64,000 bases of DNA from Cymbidium sinense (lineage: Eukaryota; Streptophyta; Magnoliopsida; Asparagales; Orchidaceae). The notes beneath the pieces were generated by a model. It ran no database searches and was not told where the DNA came from. It saw nothing but the letters and a program-made list of their open reading frames with translations. The stretch is taken from the NCBI GenBank assembly GCA_021442155.1, contig CM038218.1, forward strand, positions 55,837,277-55,901,276. The letters are read 5' to 3'. This document shows positions 11,301 to 23,340 of this stretch, piece by piece (the stretch's first letter is position 1; each line of letters opens with the position of its first letter). A program made the position numbers and the translations under genes.

Positions 11301-12733
11301 ATTTTATTATTTTAGTTTATTTTATTTTTAATTTTTATTTAGGTTTATTTTTTATTTTTATTTAGTTTAGTTTATTTATTTTAGTTTAGCTTTTTATTTT
11401 AATTTATTTTTTAGGTTTAGGTTTATTTTTTGGTTGAGTTTTATTTTATTTCATTTTTTATGTTTAGGTTTTATTTTTTATTTTTTATTTTGGATTGGTT
11501 TAGGTTTTTATTTTAATTTTTTAGGTTTAGGTTTTAGGCTCTCATTTTATATTTATTTTTATGTTTTTTTTGTTTAGGTTTTGGTTTATTTTTAGTTTAT
11601 TTTATTTTTTTTTTAGGTTTAGGTTTAGTTTTAGTTTATTTTTGGTTTAGGTTTTTTTCTTAATTTAGTTTTAGCTTTAATTTATTTTGTTTATTTCATA
11701 TTTATTTTTGGTTTAGTTTTTTTTTTATTTTAGGGTTTAGTTTTTATTTTTTATTTTTTTTAGGTTTTATTTTTAGGTTTATTTTTTAGGTTTAGGGTTT
11801 TATTTAGTTTTTATTTTATTTTACATTTATTTTATTTTTATTTTATGTTTAGTTTTTATTTTATTTATGTTTTTATTTTTAGGTTTAGGGTTTTATTTAG
11901 GGTTTAGGTTTAATTTTTAATTTATTTTTAAGTTTTATTTTTAGATTTATTTTTGGTATAAGTTTTTATTTTATTTTATTTTACATTTTTTTTATGTTCG
12001 GGTTTTATTTTATTTAGGTTTTTATTTTTAGGTTTGTTTTAGTTTAGTTTAGGTTTTTGTTTATTTTATTTTAGTTTAGTTTTATTTATTTTTATATGTT
12101 TAGGTCTTTAGGTTTATTTTTTTTATTTTTTAAATTTTAGGTTTTATTTAGTTTATGTTTAGGTTTTCAAGTTTTAAGGTTTAGGGTTTCTTTAGGTTTA
12201 GGGTTTAGTTTAGGGTTTTGGGGTTTAGGTTTAAGGTTTAGGGTATAGTTTAGGGTTAGGATTGTAGGTTTAGGTTTTAGGGTTTTTTAGGGTTTAGGTT
12301 TAGTTTGAGGTTTGTTTAGGTTTAGGGATAGGGTTTATATAGGTTTAGAGTTTAGGATTTAGTGTTTAGTATAGGTTTAGACTTTAGGGTTTAGTTTAGG
12401 GTTTAGGTTTATAGTTTGTTTAGCTTAGGGTTTAGGGCATAGGGTTGTAGGTTGAGGGTTTATGATTTAGGGTTTAGGGTTTAGTCTTAGGGTTTAGGGA
12501 TTTATAGGGTTTAGGGTTTAGGGTTTAATGTTAGCTTTATGGTTTAGGGTTTAGGGTTTTGGGTTTAGGATTTTGAGTTTAGGGTTCAAGGTTTTTTAAT
12601 TAAGTAAACCAATAGGTTTAGGTTTATTTAGTTTACTTAGTTGATTTATTTATTTAGTTTAGTTTATTTATTTTAGGGTTTAGGGTTTAGGTTAAGGGTT
12701 TAGTTTTTAGGGTTAAGGGTTAAGGGGTTTAGG
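8389..12733 (+). repeat. Telomere-like array, block Ib
   Basis: Several alternations of TTTAGGG-dense and T-rich blocks. The marker box (consensus AAATTAAGTAAACTGGTAGG, normally after a T-run) sits at 8,741-8,771, 9,622-9,648, 11,245-11,272 and 12,592-12,616, each at the change from heptamer-rich to T-rich sequence. T-rich blocks run about 8,771-9,420, 9,648-10,450, 10,500-11,010 and 11,272-12,170. The order of sub-motifs inside them is broadly conserved, which points to amplification of kilobase-sized units. No coding sequence. Confidence 0.9.
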
Positions 12734-12866
12734 AAACTAAAAAATACTACTTAAAAATTAACCTAAAATAAAAACCTAAAACCTAAACCTAAAAAAATAA
12801 AATAAAATCCTAAACCTAAACCTAAAAATAAAAAACAAAACCTAAAACTAAAAAATAAAGAATAAA
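12734..12866 (-). repeat. Inverted telomere-like segment
   Basis: About 130 bp in which the + strand switches from TTTAGG to the complementary CCTAAA pattern ('cctaaaacctaaacctaaa', 'aaaataaaataaaat'). It is the reverse complement of the T-rich block type and the only segment in this orientation that I see. It lies head-to-head with TTTAGGG-type sequence on its left, so the pair could fold into an imperfect hairpin. Confidence 0.85.
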
Positions 12867-13148
12867 GTATTATATTATGTTTACTATTTAAGAATTACTT
12901 CTAGTTATCAATAATAAAACAAGAATAAAGTATTTTATATAATTTGTTCTAATTTATGAGTTTGAATATTCTTTTTATTACTTAATATTTTTAAGGATAA
13001 ATATCAATGAATTTATGTCTAACTATTAACGATAGTGGATCTGATATTGTACTTAGAGATTATTAATTATAAAAATATTCTTTACCACCCACTTTTAGGA
13101 GTAATTTCACTTCCTTTCTTTTGGTTGATGTATTTTTTTCCTTCTATT
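12867..13148. other. AT-rich unique insert within telomere-like array I
   Basis: About 280 bp with neither TTTAGG nor CCTAAA periodicity. A short direct repeat 'ataaagtatt' occurs near 12,861 and 12,925. I see no match elsewhere in the window and no coding frame. With the adjacent inverted segment it looks like filler at a rearrangement breakpoint. Confidence 0.6.
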
Positions 13149-14486
13149 TAGTTTAGGTTTATGTTGTATTTATAGGTTTATGTTTTAGTTTTAGATTTTT
13201 ATTTAGTTTTTATTTTATTTTATTTTTATTTTAGGTTTAATGTTTATTTTATTTATGTTTTTTACATTTTAGTTATGTTTAGAATTTTATTTATTTTATT
13301 TTAATTTTGTTTTTATTTTTTATTTTATTTTCTTTTTAGGTTTTGGCTTAGGTTTAGGTTTTAGTTTATGTTTTTTTATTTTTATTTTTTATTTTATTTT
13401 TGTTTAGGTTTCCTTATTTATTTTATTTTTAGGTTTTATTTAGTTTAGGTTTAGGATTTTAGCTTTTTAGGGTTTAGGGTTTAGAGTTTAGTTTTTAGGT
13501 TTTTAGTTTAGGTTTATTTTTAGGTGTAATTTTTTAGTTTAGGTTTAGGTTTTTATTTTTAGTTTATTTTATTTTATTTAGTTTAGGTTTAAGTTTAGGT
13601 TTAGGTTTTATTTATTTTAGTTTAGTTTATATTATAATATGTTTAAGTTTATTTTATTTTTATTTTAGGTTTAGCTTTTTTTGGTTAGGGTTTAGGTTTT
13701 ATTTTTTATTTATTTTTTAGGTTTATTTTTTATGTTTAGGTTTTTATTTAGTTTTTATTTTATTTTCTTTTAGGTTTATTTTATTTTTATTTTATGTTTA
13801 GTTTTTATTTTATTTAGGTTTTTTACACGTGGTTTATTTTATTTTTTTAGTTTAGTTTAGGTTTTTAATTATTTTATTTTAGTTTATTTTTATTTTTTAT
13901 TTTATTTTATTTTATTTTTAGGTTTTTTTATATTATTTTTAGGTTTTATTTAGTTTAGGTTGAGGTTTTGAGGTTTTTAGGCTTTAGGGTTTACGATTTA
14001 AGGTTTAGGGTTTAGGGTTTAGGATTTAGGATTTAGGGTTTTAGGGTTTAGGGTTTTAGAGTTTAGCATTAGGGTTAGGGTTTATGGTTTAGGGTTTTAG
14101 GTTTAGTTTTTAAGGTTTAGAGTTTAGGGTTTATGGTTTTGTGTTTTATGGTTTAGAGTTTAGGATTTAGTGTTACGGTTAGTGTTTATGGATTAAGGTT
14201 TAGGGTTTAGGGTTAGTTTAGGGTTTAGGGTTCTTTAGGGTTTAGGGTTTAGAGTTGTAGGTTTAGGGTTCTAAGTTTTGGGTTAGTTTTAATGTTTAGT
14301 GTTTAGGTTTTAAGATTTAGAGTTTAGGGTTTAAGGTTTAGGGTTTAGGGTTTAGGATTTTTTTAAAAAAAATTAAGGTAGGTTTAGGTTTTTTTAGTTT
14401 AAGGTTTAGGGTTTAGGTTTTAGGTTTTATGTTTAGGGTTCAAGTTTTAGTTTATAGTTTAGGGTTCTCATTTTTTTATTTATTTA
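13149..14486 (+). repeat. Telomere-like array, block Ic
   Basis: Two T-rich stretches (about 13,149-13,460 and 13,500-13,970), a heptamer-rich stretch, and a degenerate marker box at 14,358-14,382. It ends with TTTATTTATTT runs against the T-run of GRP fragment 2. No coding sequence. Confidence 0.9.
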
Positions 14487-14955
14487 TTTTTTAACAAAGA
14501 ACAAATTTAGATTCAACATTTCTTCTTTTCAATTTCATCAACCAAGTAACACATCAAGTTTTCTAAGACACAAGTGATGACATATATCAAAAAAGAGCAC
14601 ACATAGAGCAAATCAAAACCCCTAGATAACTAGAACTGTCTCTACTTTAAAGACATAGTTCCACAAGTAGTAGATCCGATTGGTAGTTCTTCAGTTTCTT
14701 CAGTTACCATCAATACCACCCCCGGCCTCTCAAGTTATCAGATCCACCATCATATTCCTGATCTCTCTCACCACCAAGGTAACCTTCATCCTCCCCAAGA
14801 TCCATAATCACCACTACTCCCACCACCACCTCTATATCCACCAAAGAATGAAATCCCCCACCACCACCGCGGATAAGTGTCGCTTCCACCTTTGCCTCCA
14901 CCGCTGATCTAGTTGCTGGTCATGTTTCTCAAGAATCAAGTTCTACCCATTCTTA
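14487..14955 (-). pseudogene. GRP retropseudogene fragment 2
   Basis: Same structure as fragment 1: minus-strand Gly-rich region, 'DGN' followed by TGA, 3' UTR, and A-run (T-run ending at about 14,492 on +). The RRM-proximal edge is rearranged: 'cctagttg' appears as 'tctagttg' next to a short deletion, and 'caagaatcaagttctacccattctta' replaces the usual sequence. The short open frames at 14,680-14,907 (+) and 14,710-14,901 (-) are by-products of the Gly/Pro-biased composition. Flanked on both sides by telomere-like repeat. Confidence 0.8.
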
Positions 14956-15794
14956 GTGTTTAGGCTTAGATTTATTAGGTTTTAAGGTTTAAGTTTATAT
15001 TTTAATATATTTAGTTACTTTAGGTTTAGTTTTAGGGTTTTGTTGTGGTTTAGGTTGGGTTTAGGATGGGTTTGTGGTTTGTTTATGGTTTAGGGTTTAG
15101 GGTTTAGGGCTTTAGTGTTTAGGGTCTAGGGTTTAGGGTTTAAGATTGTAGGTTTAGGGTTAGTTTTAGGGTTTAAGGTTAGGGTTTCATTTTTATTATT
15201 TTTATTTTTTTTAAATTAAGTAAACTGGTAGGTTTTGGTTTATTTAGTTTATTTAGTTTATTTTTTATTTAATTTAATTTATTTACTTTTTATTTTTATT
15301 TAGGTTTATTTTTATTTTTATTTAGTTTTATTTATTTGTTTTAAGTTTATTTATTTTAGTTTAGGTGTTTTATTTTAGTTTATTTTAAGTTTAAAGTTTA
15401 GGTTTAGGTTTATTTTTTAGTTTAGTTTTATTTTTATTTTATTTTTTAGGTTTAGGTTTTATTTTTTATTTTTATTTTTAGGTTTAGATTTTTATTTTTA
15501 TTTTTTAGGTTTATGTTTTAGGTTTTTATTTTAAGTTTGTTTTTAGGTTTTTTTTTTTTTAGGTTTAATTTAATTTTTAGTTTATTTATGTATTTTAGTT
15601 AAGGGTTTAGGTTTAATTTATTTGGTTTAGGTTTATTTATTTTATTTTAGTTTATTTTAGTTTAGGTTGAGGTTTATTTTATTTTCAATTTAGGTTTACA
15701 TTTTTTTTTTAGTTTAGGGTATAGGTTTTAATTTTATTTATTTTTAAGTTTTATTTTTAGGTTTATTTTGTAGGTTTAGCTTTTTATTTATTTA
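14956..15794 (+). repeat. Telomere-like array, block Id
   Basis: Heptamer-rich to about 15,200, marker box at 15,205-15,232, then a T-rich block that stops at 'tttatttacatttag', where gypsy protease sequence begins. The same string occurs inside array II near 40,590, so the junction lies in sequence common to both partners. Confidence 0.9.
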
Positions 15795-16018
15795 CATTTA
15801 GCAATGAAGGCTTACTCCTAGGGACGACCGAGCACAATGGCCTCTTTATATTACAAAGAATGTTGGCAAATACGGGTTATCCAGAGTTTTGGTTGACCCA
15901 GGTGTATTAGTCAATATTATGAGTCTAAGAACCCTTGCCTACTTGAGGATAGAAATTTCCAAGCTCCAAAAATAAAGGATGATGTTGAGAGGATTCAATG
16001 AACAAGGCAAGAGTGCCT
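15795..16018 (+). pseudogene. Retropepsin N-terminal part, copy B
   Basis: Aspartic protease relic of a gypsy polyprotein, which would cleave Gag-Pol. It opens with a 'tgaaggcttactcctagg' segment (DEDLLLG-like in copy C). The active-site region reads 'LVDPGVLVNIMSLRTLA' (15,889-15,939), keeping the catalytic Asp and the following Gly. Then 'MMLRGFNEQGKSAL' precedes the break. The coding phrase stops at a nested insertion, and the C-terminal half resumes at 23,069. A frameshift separates the active site from the end. Confidence 0.8.
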
Positions 16019-17924
16019 TAACATGTTTATTTTTGGATGTAAGGGTAGGGGGGTACTTTTTGAGGTGATCGGGTACAACATTGAGACATAATGTACTATC
16101 TCAAAAGATAGAGGCATCACCCTACAATGAACCTAATCACATAATAAGAACTCCTAAAGCATGATGGGTCTTCGAATGTACCTAAGATTTTTCCCATACT
16201 TTACATGGATAAATAAAGTAGGGTTTATATTAAACTAGGTTCTTAAGTTCCCTATGGAGGAAAGCCTCCATAATTAATTACATCTTAGGAAATGAAATTT
16301 CCTAAGAATACTCTTGATTAAAGTAGACAATTATCATCTTCAAAGATTTCAAGGTTAGACTATCTAAGGATTTGTTGTATTTGGAAAATCAATTGGGAAA
16401 GTTCAAAGAGAAGACTTATTTTTGGAATCTAAATGAAATAAGTAGTAAATGCTCATGATACTAGGAAGCCTAGTGATCATTCCAATTTATCCGTTTGGGC
16501 TTTATAATTTTGTAGTTGAGGAGATTTATATGTTTTATGTTAAAATTTAATTAGATTACTAGGGATTATAATCCACTAACACAAGGTTGTGGAATGCCTA
16601 AGAGGTGAGGATTTATGCTCGTGGCCCGAAGAAAATAGCTACCTCAAATCCTAAATCTAGGGAGCTTTAGTACGAGCTAAAGGATGACTTAAATCTAAGC
16701 GACAGGTGGACATAATGGTTTACCTCCATAACAGAGAATAAATTGTCCGACTTCTAGACTTATAACCACCTGGAGTGGCCTCCAGCTAACTCCTCCTATG
16801 ATTATATAACCACGTAGTCTGGCCTTATGAATTACATGATAGCTAGGGTAGTTATTTAATTAGAAAGAGACTAAAGCATTAAACACACTCCCTAAGAGAT
16901 TAGAGCATGAGTGATATAAGCATATGACTTAATCTATAGATGAATTTTTTTTTCAAATTTTATTTAATTTTAGACACATTATTTTGCAGAGACTTTATGA
17001 TTTTTTTTCCTAAATGCATGCTGAAATAGGTTATGGGTCAACTCAGCTAGAAATTGTGTTCTCCATCACAAGGGAGGCCCTCACAAGTCAAGCATTCTTT
17101 TTTTTGTGCAAGGATGGAGATCCTTCATGTTCAAGAGAGAAAGAATATGCATCCATGATGTTAAATCTTTTAATTATCTTATTTATGTCTTAGGGTTTAT
17201 GATGAGGTTATGAATTGTTTAAAATATATGAGTGATTAATTGGGTAGAAAAGTTATTTTTATCCTAAGAGCCTAATCATATCCAAACCACACATTAAAGC
17301 ATCATGTTCCAGTCTATGAAGCATACACCCTAACATCCAATCTAAAATAAGGCATCATAAAATAAAACATACATCAAATCATACACTGTCCTAACTTAGA
17401 GCTAGAAGTGGTGTCTTAATTCTATTGTGTTTATTAAGTCTTATGTGGCATTAGTGTTGTATTTTCTAAGTGTAGAAGGATTCAATTTAACATGAAAGTT
17501 TGACTTCACTTGAAGTAGTTTAATTGATTTGAGAATTTTAATTTGTGTTTTCTTTTATTTCATTTGATTACACGTAGCAACTAAGTGTTGTAAAGAGAGG
17601 AAAAGAGGATTTCCCTCTTTCATCCCTACTTTAAGTCACTTTCTAAAGTATATTAATTTGATTTAGTTCTCTTTAGTGAATGTCTTGTTAAATTAGTTAA
17701 TTAATCCTAAGTTTAGATTCACTTTAAATAATCCTATTCAAAATGAAAGGCATCTTATAGTTAATTTAATTGAATTACTACCACATGACATATATTAAAT
17801 CATTCCTTTCGTTCACATGTAACATGCATATGATTTAATCTTAGGTGTAATTATACATGCAACATATTTTAGCACACTTAAATGATATGTATATGTATGT
17901 TTAGATTTTATATTTTTATTGATT

Positions 17925-18620
17925 GAATTATTTAAACTTATTAATTTAAAACTTTATCCAAATTCTTATTCAAAAAGGACATAAGATTGAATTAAATAAG
18001 CATGTGTCATTGTTAAACCAGGGAAGTGAGGTAACCAAATGACCTCCTTGGAGCTAGCTAAAGCTTAATATTCTCAGGATGTCATTATATACCCATTTTC
18101 ATTCAAACATATGTAAATTTGTATACATGAACATTGGAAGTAAGCTCCAAATCATATGGCTAATTAATTTAACCACTTAGTCAATTATGAATGCATGCAA
18201 TTTTAATGTAAAATGGGATTTTCATTCACTAATCACATATACATATTCATGTACAAAGATATAAGCAAGTACATGTCATTATTAAACTAGGGAAGTGAGG
18301 AAATCAATTGACCTCCTTGGGGCTAACTAAAGACTCGTATTCTCGGGATGTCCAGACTATATATTTGCCTTTCTTGGACACACATGGATGTATACATAAC
18401 GAGGAAAAGAATACCATGTAAAGATTGTATTTTTTTATTGAATCATTTATATATATGAATTAAAGCTCTAACCAAATTCTAATGTTAAAATACTTAAGAA
18501 TGAAATCAAATAGGTACGTGGTGTTGTTAAACTATGGAAGTGAGGTAATCAAATGACCTCCTTGGGGCTAGCTAATGCCTCATGTTCCCAGGATGTTCAG
18601 ACTATATACCAATTACCATT
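17925..18620 (+). repeat. ~250 bp tandem sub-repeats in nested element B
   Basis: Three units recognised by 'gaagtgag' followed by 'caa.tgacctccttgg.gcta.cta' and '.ggatgt', near 18,023, 18,291 and 18,536. Each is preceded by a shared 'attgaat.attta' and 'atccaaatt'-like lead. The same three units occur at about 46,952, 47,224 and 47,470 in copy C, so they predate the duplication of the composite. Confidence 0.8.
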
Positions 18621-21179
18621 CAATCTTATATAAATCAACAAATGAATAGAGGAAAGAGAACTCAACATTCATACACTTAAGCTATAAACATGCATTTCTT
18701 ATGTATTTATAACTAGCATCATAACACATTCTTATTCGGTTATAAGCTTTTGAAAAATACATTGTTATTTAGTAGTGATAATAGCCATGCATATATTAAA
18801 TTAAATCAACACATGCAAGCTTACATAAAAGAAATTCATTTTATTTTACTTGATTTTGAAAAGATGGATGCATGAATTCAAATGACATACCTAATTTAAC
18901 ATGATTGGAAGGAGGACAATCAAATATAAGCATGTGATTCATTCAACCAAACTAGTTCTTAATGATAATCAAATCAAATAAGATTATTTAATGCAAACCA
19001 AAGCTTCTTTATTAATTAAGTTTTGGATTTTATTTTCTTTAAAGAGGAGAAGAGAAATCATCACTTATTATTTTAATCCCATTCCCATATTAGTGATTTG
19101 ATTTAATTTAAGGAAATGTAACTAAGTTGATTTTATGGGTTAATTATGTTGAACCCTTATTTCAATGAATTAATTACCCTTACCTATGTCACCTTAAAGT
19201 AATTAACTAAATAATTATGAGCCAATATGATATGCATGAAAAATAAACTTGCAATGATCCTAAGAAATTAAAAGGGCCTAATGCAATTAGCTCATGATTA
19301 ATAGTTAATAGGACTTAATTAATTACTCTTATGGTTTTCCCACACATGTGGACTAACCATAATTTCATTAAACTCCTTTAGGTTATTAAACACCTAAAGA
19401 TCTACTCCATGATTTAATTAATTAAGGTCTGATGTGATTATGATTTCAATTTGATTAAGTGGTTTAAATAATTAGTTAAATCTTAATTGATTTCATTTTA
19501 AAAAAGGGTGAAATGAACTAAGGGAAAGGGGTCCCAACCCTATCCTTAGTTCACTTACTGTTGAACAATGATTAATAAACTTAATTAACTAATTTATTAC
19601 TATTCATGGTATTAATTAATCATTAATTAACTTAAAAGAGTAGTTAAGGTTTAATTAGTCTATTTTCTTAATTAAGTGAGCAATAAATCCCAAGAACATT
19701 ATGGGAGGCAGAGGTCATCCCATCAAATTAACCCACAAATTTGGGATTAATTGCTCAAGTAATTAAGGAGTAATTAAGCTAATTAATTTTATAAATAAAT
19801 ATTAATTATTATTCAAAATTAGTTAAGATCATTATTAATTAATTCTCCTATGAAATACCATTAAAATGAGTATTTATTTGTATTTTTTTTATTTCTCTAT
19901 GATTTTTTATGAGTTTTAGAAATTTAAGGCATTAAAAATGACTAATTAAGCCTAATTAAAGCTTAATCCTATTGGTACCACATGGCATGCTGACGCGGTG
20001 CGCTTTCCAAGTGGCGCCACAAGATTGGCTACTTAAAACTTATCCAACTCAATGCCTACATGGTGGCAGCAAATGTCCTTTCTCATTCACTATCTGATCT
20101 AAGAATGGACAGCTATGATTAATCTCGTAGGTTAATAGGATTAAATCAAATCGATCTAGTGGATCTAATCATGACCATCCATTTCGATCACACAGAATGG
20201 ACAGTGCATGATCCAACATCATTGGAGTGAGGGAGAATGGAGTTCATCCGCCATTGCTCCCTTGATTAGAGCTAACCTGAGATTGGATCAACTCCAAAAG
20301 GATCCCACACCTTCATGACATCGATTGAAGGGTATCCAATGGCCAAGATGACATGAGATGCAAGTTTTCTTCAAAATACTCCAACCCATTTTTGCCTAAA
20401 GATCAGTTTTGGAAGCATACCTCACCGGAACTCAAGACTGGTGACTCGAATGGTTGAGGAAGCTTTATCTAGTGGAGATGAAGCCCTGTTGAGCAGTAAT
20501 TGGATCAATTCCTTGATGTTCACTCCGAAGGCAATGATATGATGATTTGGAGCTCGACTTTGATCAAAGTCCTACCTTCGATGCTTGAAAGTTTGGGAGA
20601 TGATTTATTCTTCCTCGATGATGCCTAGGGAAGGTGCGTGCAAAGTTAATTTGAATTTGATGGAGAAATGGGGATGTTAGGTCAGAAATGGGAGTGTCCT
20701 ATTTTGGGACGGACGGGAATGAAATTTTTGATCAAGCTTGACTTAGGGAATGGCAAGAGCTTGTCTTGGGTAGCTAGGGAAGTTTTGAGTGTATGAATGA
20801 AAATGAGGGGGTGTATACCCCCGTTCATCATAATCAGGTGGTCTGATCAGGTTTGGCTTGTTGTGGCCATCTGGCCAACTTAGGGAGTCATGGGTGGGAG
20901 GGAGGTGGTGAGTTGGCTCGTCTTGGTTGATTGAAGGAGTGGAGGTGGCTGCCAAGAAGGAATCATGGCTGCCTATGGGTTTCAAATGCTTAACTAGGGA
21001 GGGTGAAGTGATTTCAGCTCCCATGGGTCGTGGCTGACCCAACCACCCCATAGGTCAGGTTAGGCAATGCCATAGGTGCTTAGGTGGACCATTGGGAGAG
21101 TACTAAGTGGCCAATGAATGGAAATGATCACTTACATGGGTGATTTGTCTCATGTGATGCCCTTAACCTAAGGGTAAAA

Positions 21180-22260
21180 TGATCATTTGGCATTTGATTT
21201 AATTTGGGCAAATTTGAAATGGACAAAAGTGGGTTAGCCCAAATTTCAAGCCAATTGGAGTTTATTTGGTTAGGTTTGGCTCAATTTGACTCATTTAGGT
21301 CAAATTAGGTTTGGTTGGGTCAAGTTGACCAATTGGTCAAATTATGTCAAACTAAGGGTTGGGTCAACTTCATATGATTATTTGAGATGTTTTGGTTCAA
21401 TTGGTTTGGCTTAAATTTGATTTTGGCTCATTTGAATTCATTTTGGGTCAAATGGGTTATGTTGACCAATTTGACTAAATTTGCCAAATTATCTTGGGTT
21501 AGGTATTGGTTTAGGTTTAGTTCACTAATTCAAGATGATTGTAGGCTTTGGTTTCAATTAATTTGGATTTGGTGTTGATTTAGGCTAACTTGAACCTTTA
21601 GGTCAATTTGGGCCAAGTAAGTAAATTTGGTTCAATTGGGTCCAATCATGGCTTTGGTCAAGTTCAACAATCAATTTTGAATGAACTTGAGCCATTGGTT
21701 GTAATCAATTTGGTTTATATTTTGATTTGACCCAATTTGGTCATTTAGTTCAATTTGGGTCAACTTGGATCAAGAGGGCCAATTGGGTTTGGTTTGACTC
21801 AATTGAAAGTCAAGTCATATTCAAATATTGATTTTGAATTGGTATGAATCATTGGTTTCAAGGGATTTGGCTTAGGTTGCAATTTGGCTAGTTTAGATTC
21901 ATATGGGTTAAGGGGTTGACTTGGTCAAATGACCAAGTTGACTTGGTTTAACCTAATTTGTGATAATTGATCAACCTAGGGTGATCAACAATCACGATAA
22001 GAGGTTTTGATTGTTTGGTTCAATCTAATTTGGGTAGGATTAAAACTTGGCTCAAATAGGTCAAATTGCCACTTTGGATCAAGTGGAACAATTAGGTTTA
22101 GTTGGCTTAATTTTTGGTTGTTTGATTTATTTGAGTTTATATATGTATTTGGGATTGATATATAAATTCAATTACAATTTGCTTGGGTTCAAATGGGGTT
22201 TGGTTCATTTGAACATTTCAAAGTCAAGTTGGGTTTGACTTGGGTTGATTTTGGTTTGGT
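21180..22260. repeat. Low-complexity TTGGGTCAA/TTGACC region of nested element B
   Basis: Dense degenerate words such as 'gggtcaa', 'ttggtcaa', 'tttggttcaatt' and their complements ('ttgacc'), giving local inverted repeats such as 'gggtcaagttgacc' near 21,317. No frame is coding; open frames at 21,387-21,578 and 22,047-22,238 are compositional. Matched by about 50,110-51,190 in copy C. Confidence 0.7.
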
Positions 22261-23068
22261 CTTAATGATTGTAGATTTATATTTGTGAATATGATTGAAG
22301 TTATGATTGATTCATGATAAAATCAATTGAATTTGGGTTTTGGAATGAAGGAATTTGGCTAAGTCCATGGAGTTGGGTCATGTGGCTTAGGTTTGAATTT
22401 TGATTTGGTTTCATTTAGTTTTGATGATTTAAATGTATATTTCTTTTAAATTTGTGATGATAATTGAAAATCTGATTGATTTATGAGAAAATCAATTGAG
22501 TTTCATTTGATTTGGATTAAGATTTAGCTAAGTCCATGGTATATGACAGATGGCTTAGGAAGGGTTTTGATTTAATTTGATTTAGTTTGATTAAGTTTTG
22601 ATCATTCAAATGTAGATTTGATTTATATTTAGAAAGATGATTGAAGATATAAATTGATTATGAGAGAATAAATTTATTTTGGATTGATTTGAACTAAGAT
22701 TTGTCTAAGTCCTAGGATAGGTTATATGGCTTAGGAAAGGTTTCAAGTTTGGATTTGATCATGGGCTTCAATCATTTGGTTTTGGAATTTGGGTTTGGAT
22801 TTGGATTTTAATTTGATGTTTGAATTGAACTTGAGGTTTGGTTTTAGAAGATGAACATGGATTGGATTTGGGTTGTATGATAGGTGGATTATCTTAATCC
22901 CTAAGGCATAACCTAATCCTATGGTTAATCGTTCTAACTCTTCAAGCTTAGGTTAAGTTTTTACCTAATTGTTAGAGGTATCTTATGAATAGGGAAGTCT
23001 TAGTATCTAAAAGACTCCTAAGTCTAAGATGTGAAGATTGAATCCACACTCCAAAAGTGAGGTCAACA

Positions 23069-23340
23069 GGCCTTAGGCTCTATAGTGTTGCCCTTGGAGA
23101 TAGATGACTGGAAGACTGAAGCCAAGTTTCACATTATAGACTGGATATATCTTTCAGCTTTGCTTGGGAGACCATGGGTACATAGTTCCATCCTCCTCAT
23201 GTATGAAGTTTATGAGAGATGGGATCATCTACGGTGTCAAAGGAGATCTCAAGCCATTTACAATTCATGAGGTCGGGATGTATGAGGATGCAGCTTACTA
23301 CCTCCCTCAAAATCAACAAGTATATTCTTTCAAACTTGGC
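23069..23340 (+). pseudogene. Retropepsin C-terminal part, copy B
   Basis: Continuation of the protease after the nested element. 'LPLEIDDWKTEAKFHIID' (23,088-23,141) leads to 'ALLGRPWVH' (23,157-23,183), the conserved C-terminal box of plant gypsy proteases. A second open piece then carries 'DGIIYGVKGDLKPFTIHE'. A frameshift sits between the two. The corresponding piece in copy C (51,971-52,255) reads 'ALLGRPWIHENNIVPST'. Confidence 0.85.

Larger units (their letters stand above)
16019..23068 (+). mobile_element. Nested LTR-like element, copy B (7.05 kb, non-coding)
   Basis: Interrupts the protease region. It is bounded by 'tgcct' on the left and 'ggcct' on the right; in copy C both flanks are 'ggcct', a 5 bp target-site duplication. 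The right end is '...gtcaaca'. In copy C the left end begins TG, so the consensus is TG...CA, as in LTRs. I find no gag or pol motif and no second copy of the start near the end, so it is either an unusually long solo LTR or a large non-autonomous (LARD-like) element. It contains ~250 bp sub-repeats (17,925-18,620) and a region rich in TTGGGTCAA/TTGACC words (21,180-22,260). A 102-codon minus-strand open frame at 20,743-21,051 has no recognisable domain and is not kept in copy C. Confidence 0.7.

Noticed and set aside
6674..15794. True chromosome end (functional telomere).
   Set aside because: Repeats are heavily degenerate, interrupted by pseudogene fragments and retroelements, and more composite sequence follows on both sides.
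20743..21051. 102-codon minus-strand open frame in nested element B.
   Set aside because: No recognisable domain, and the frame is not maintained in the homologous region of copy C (about 49,740-49,960).
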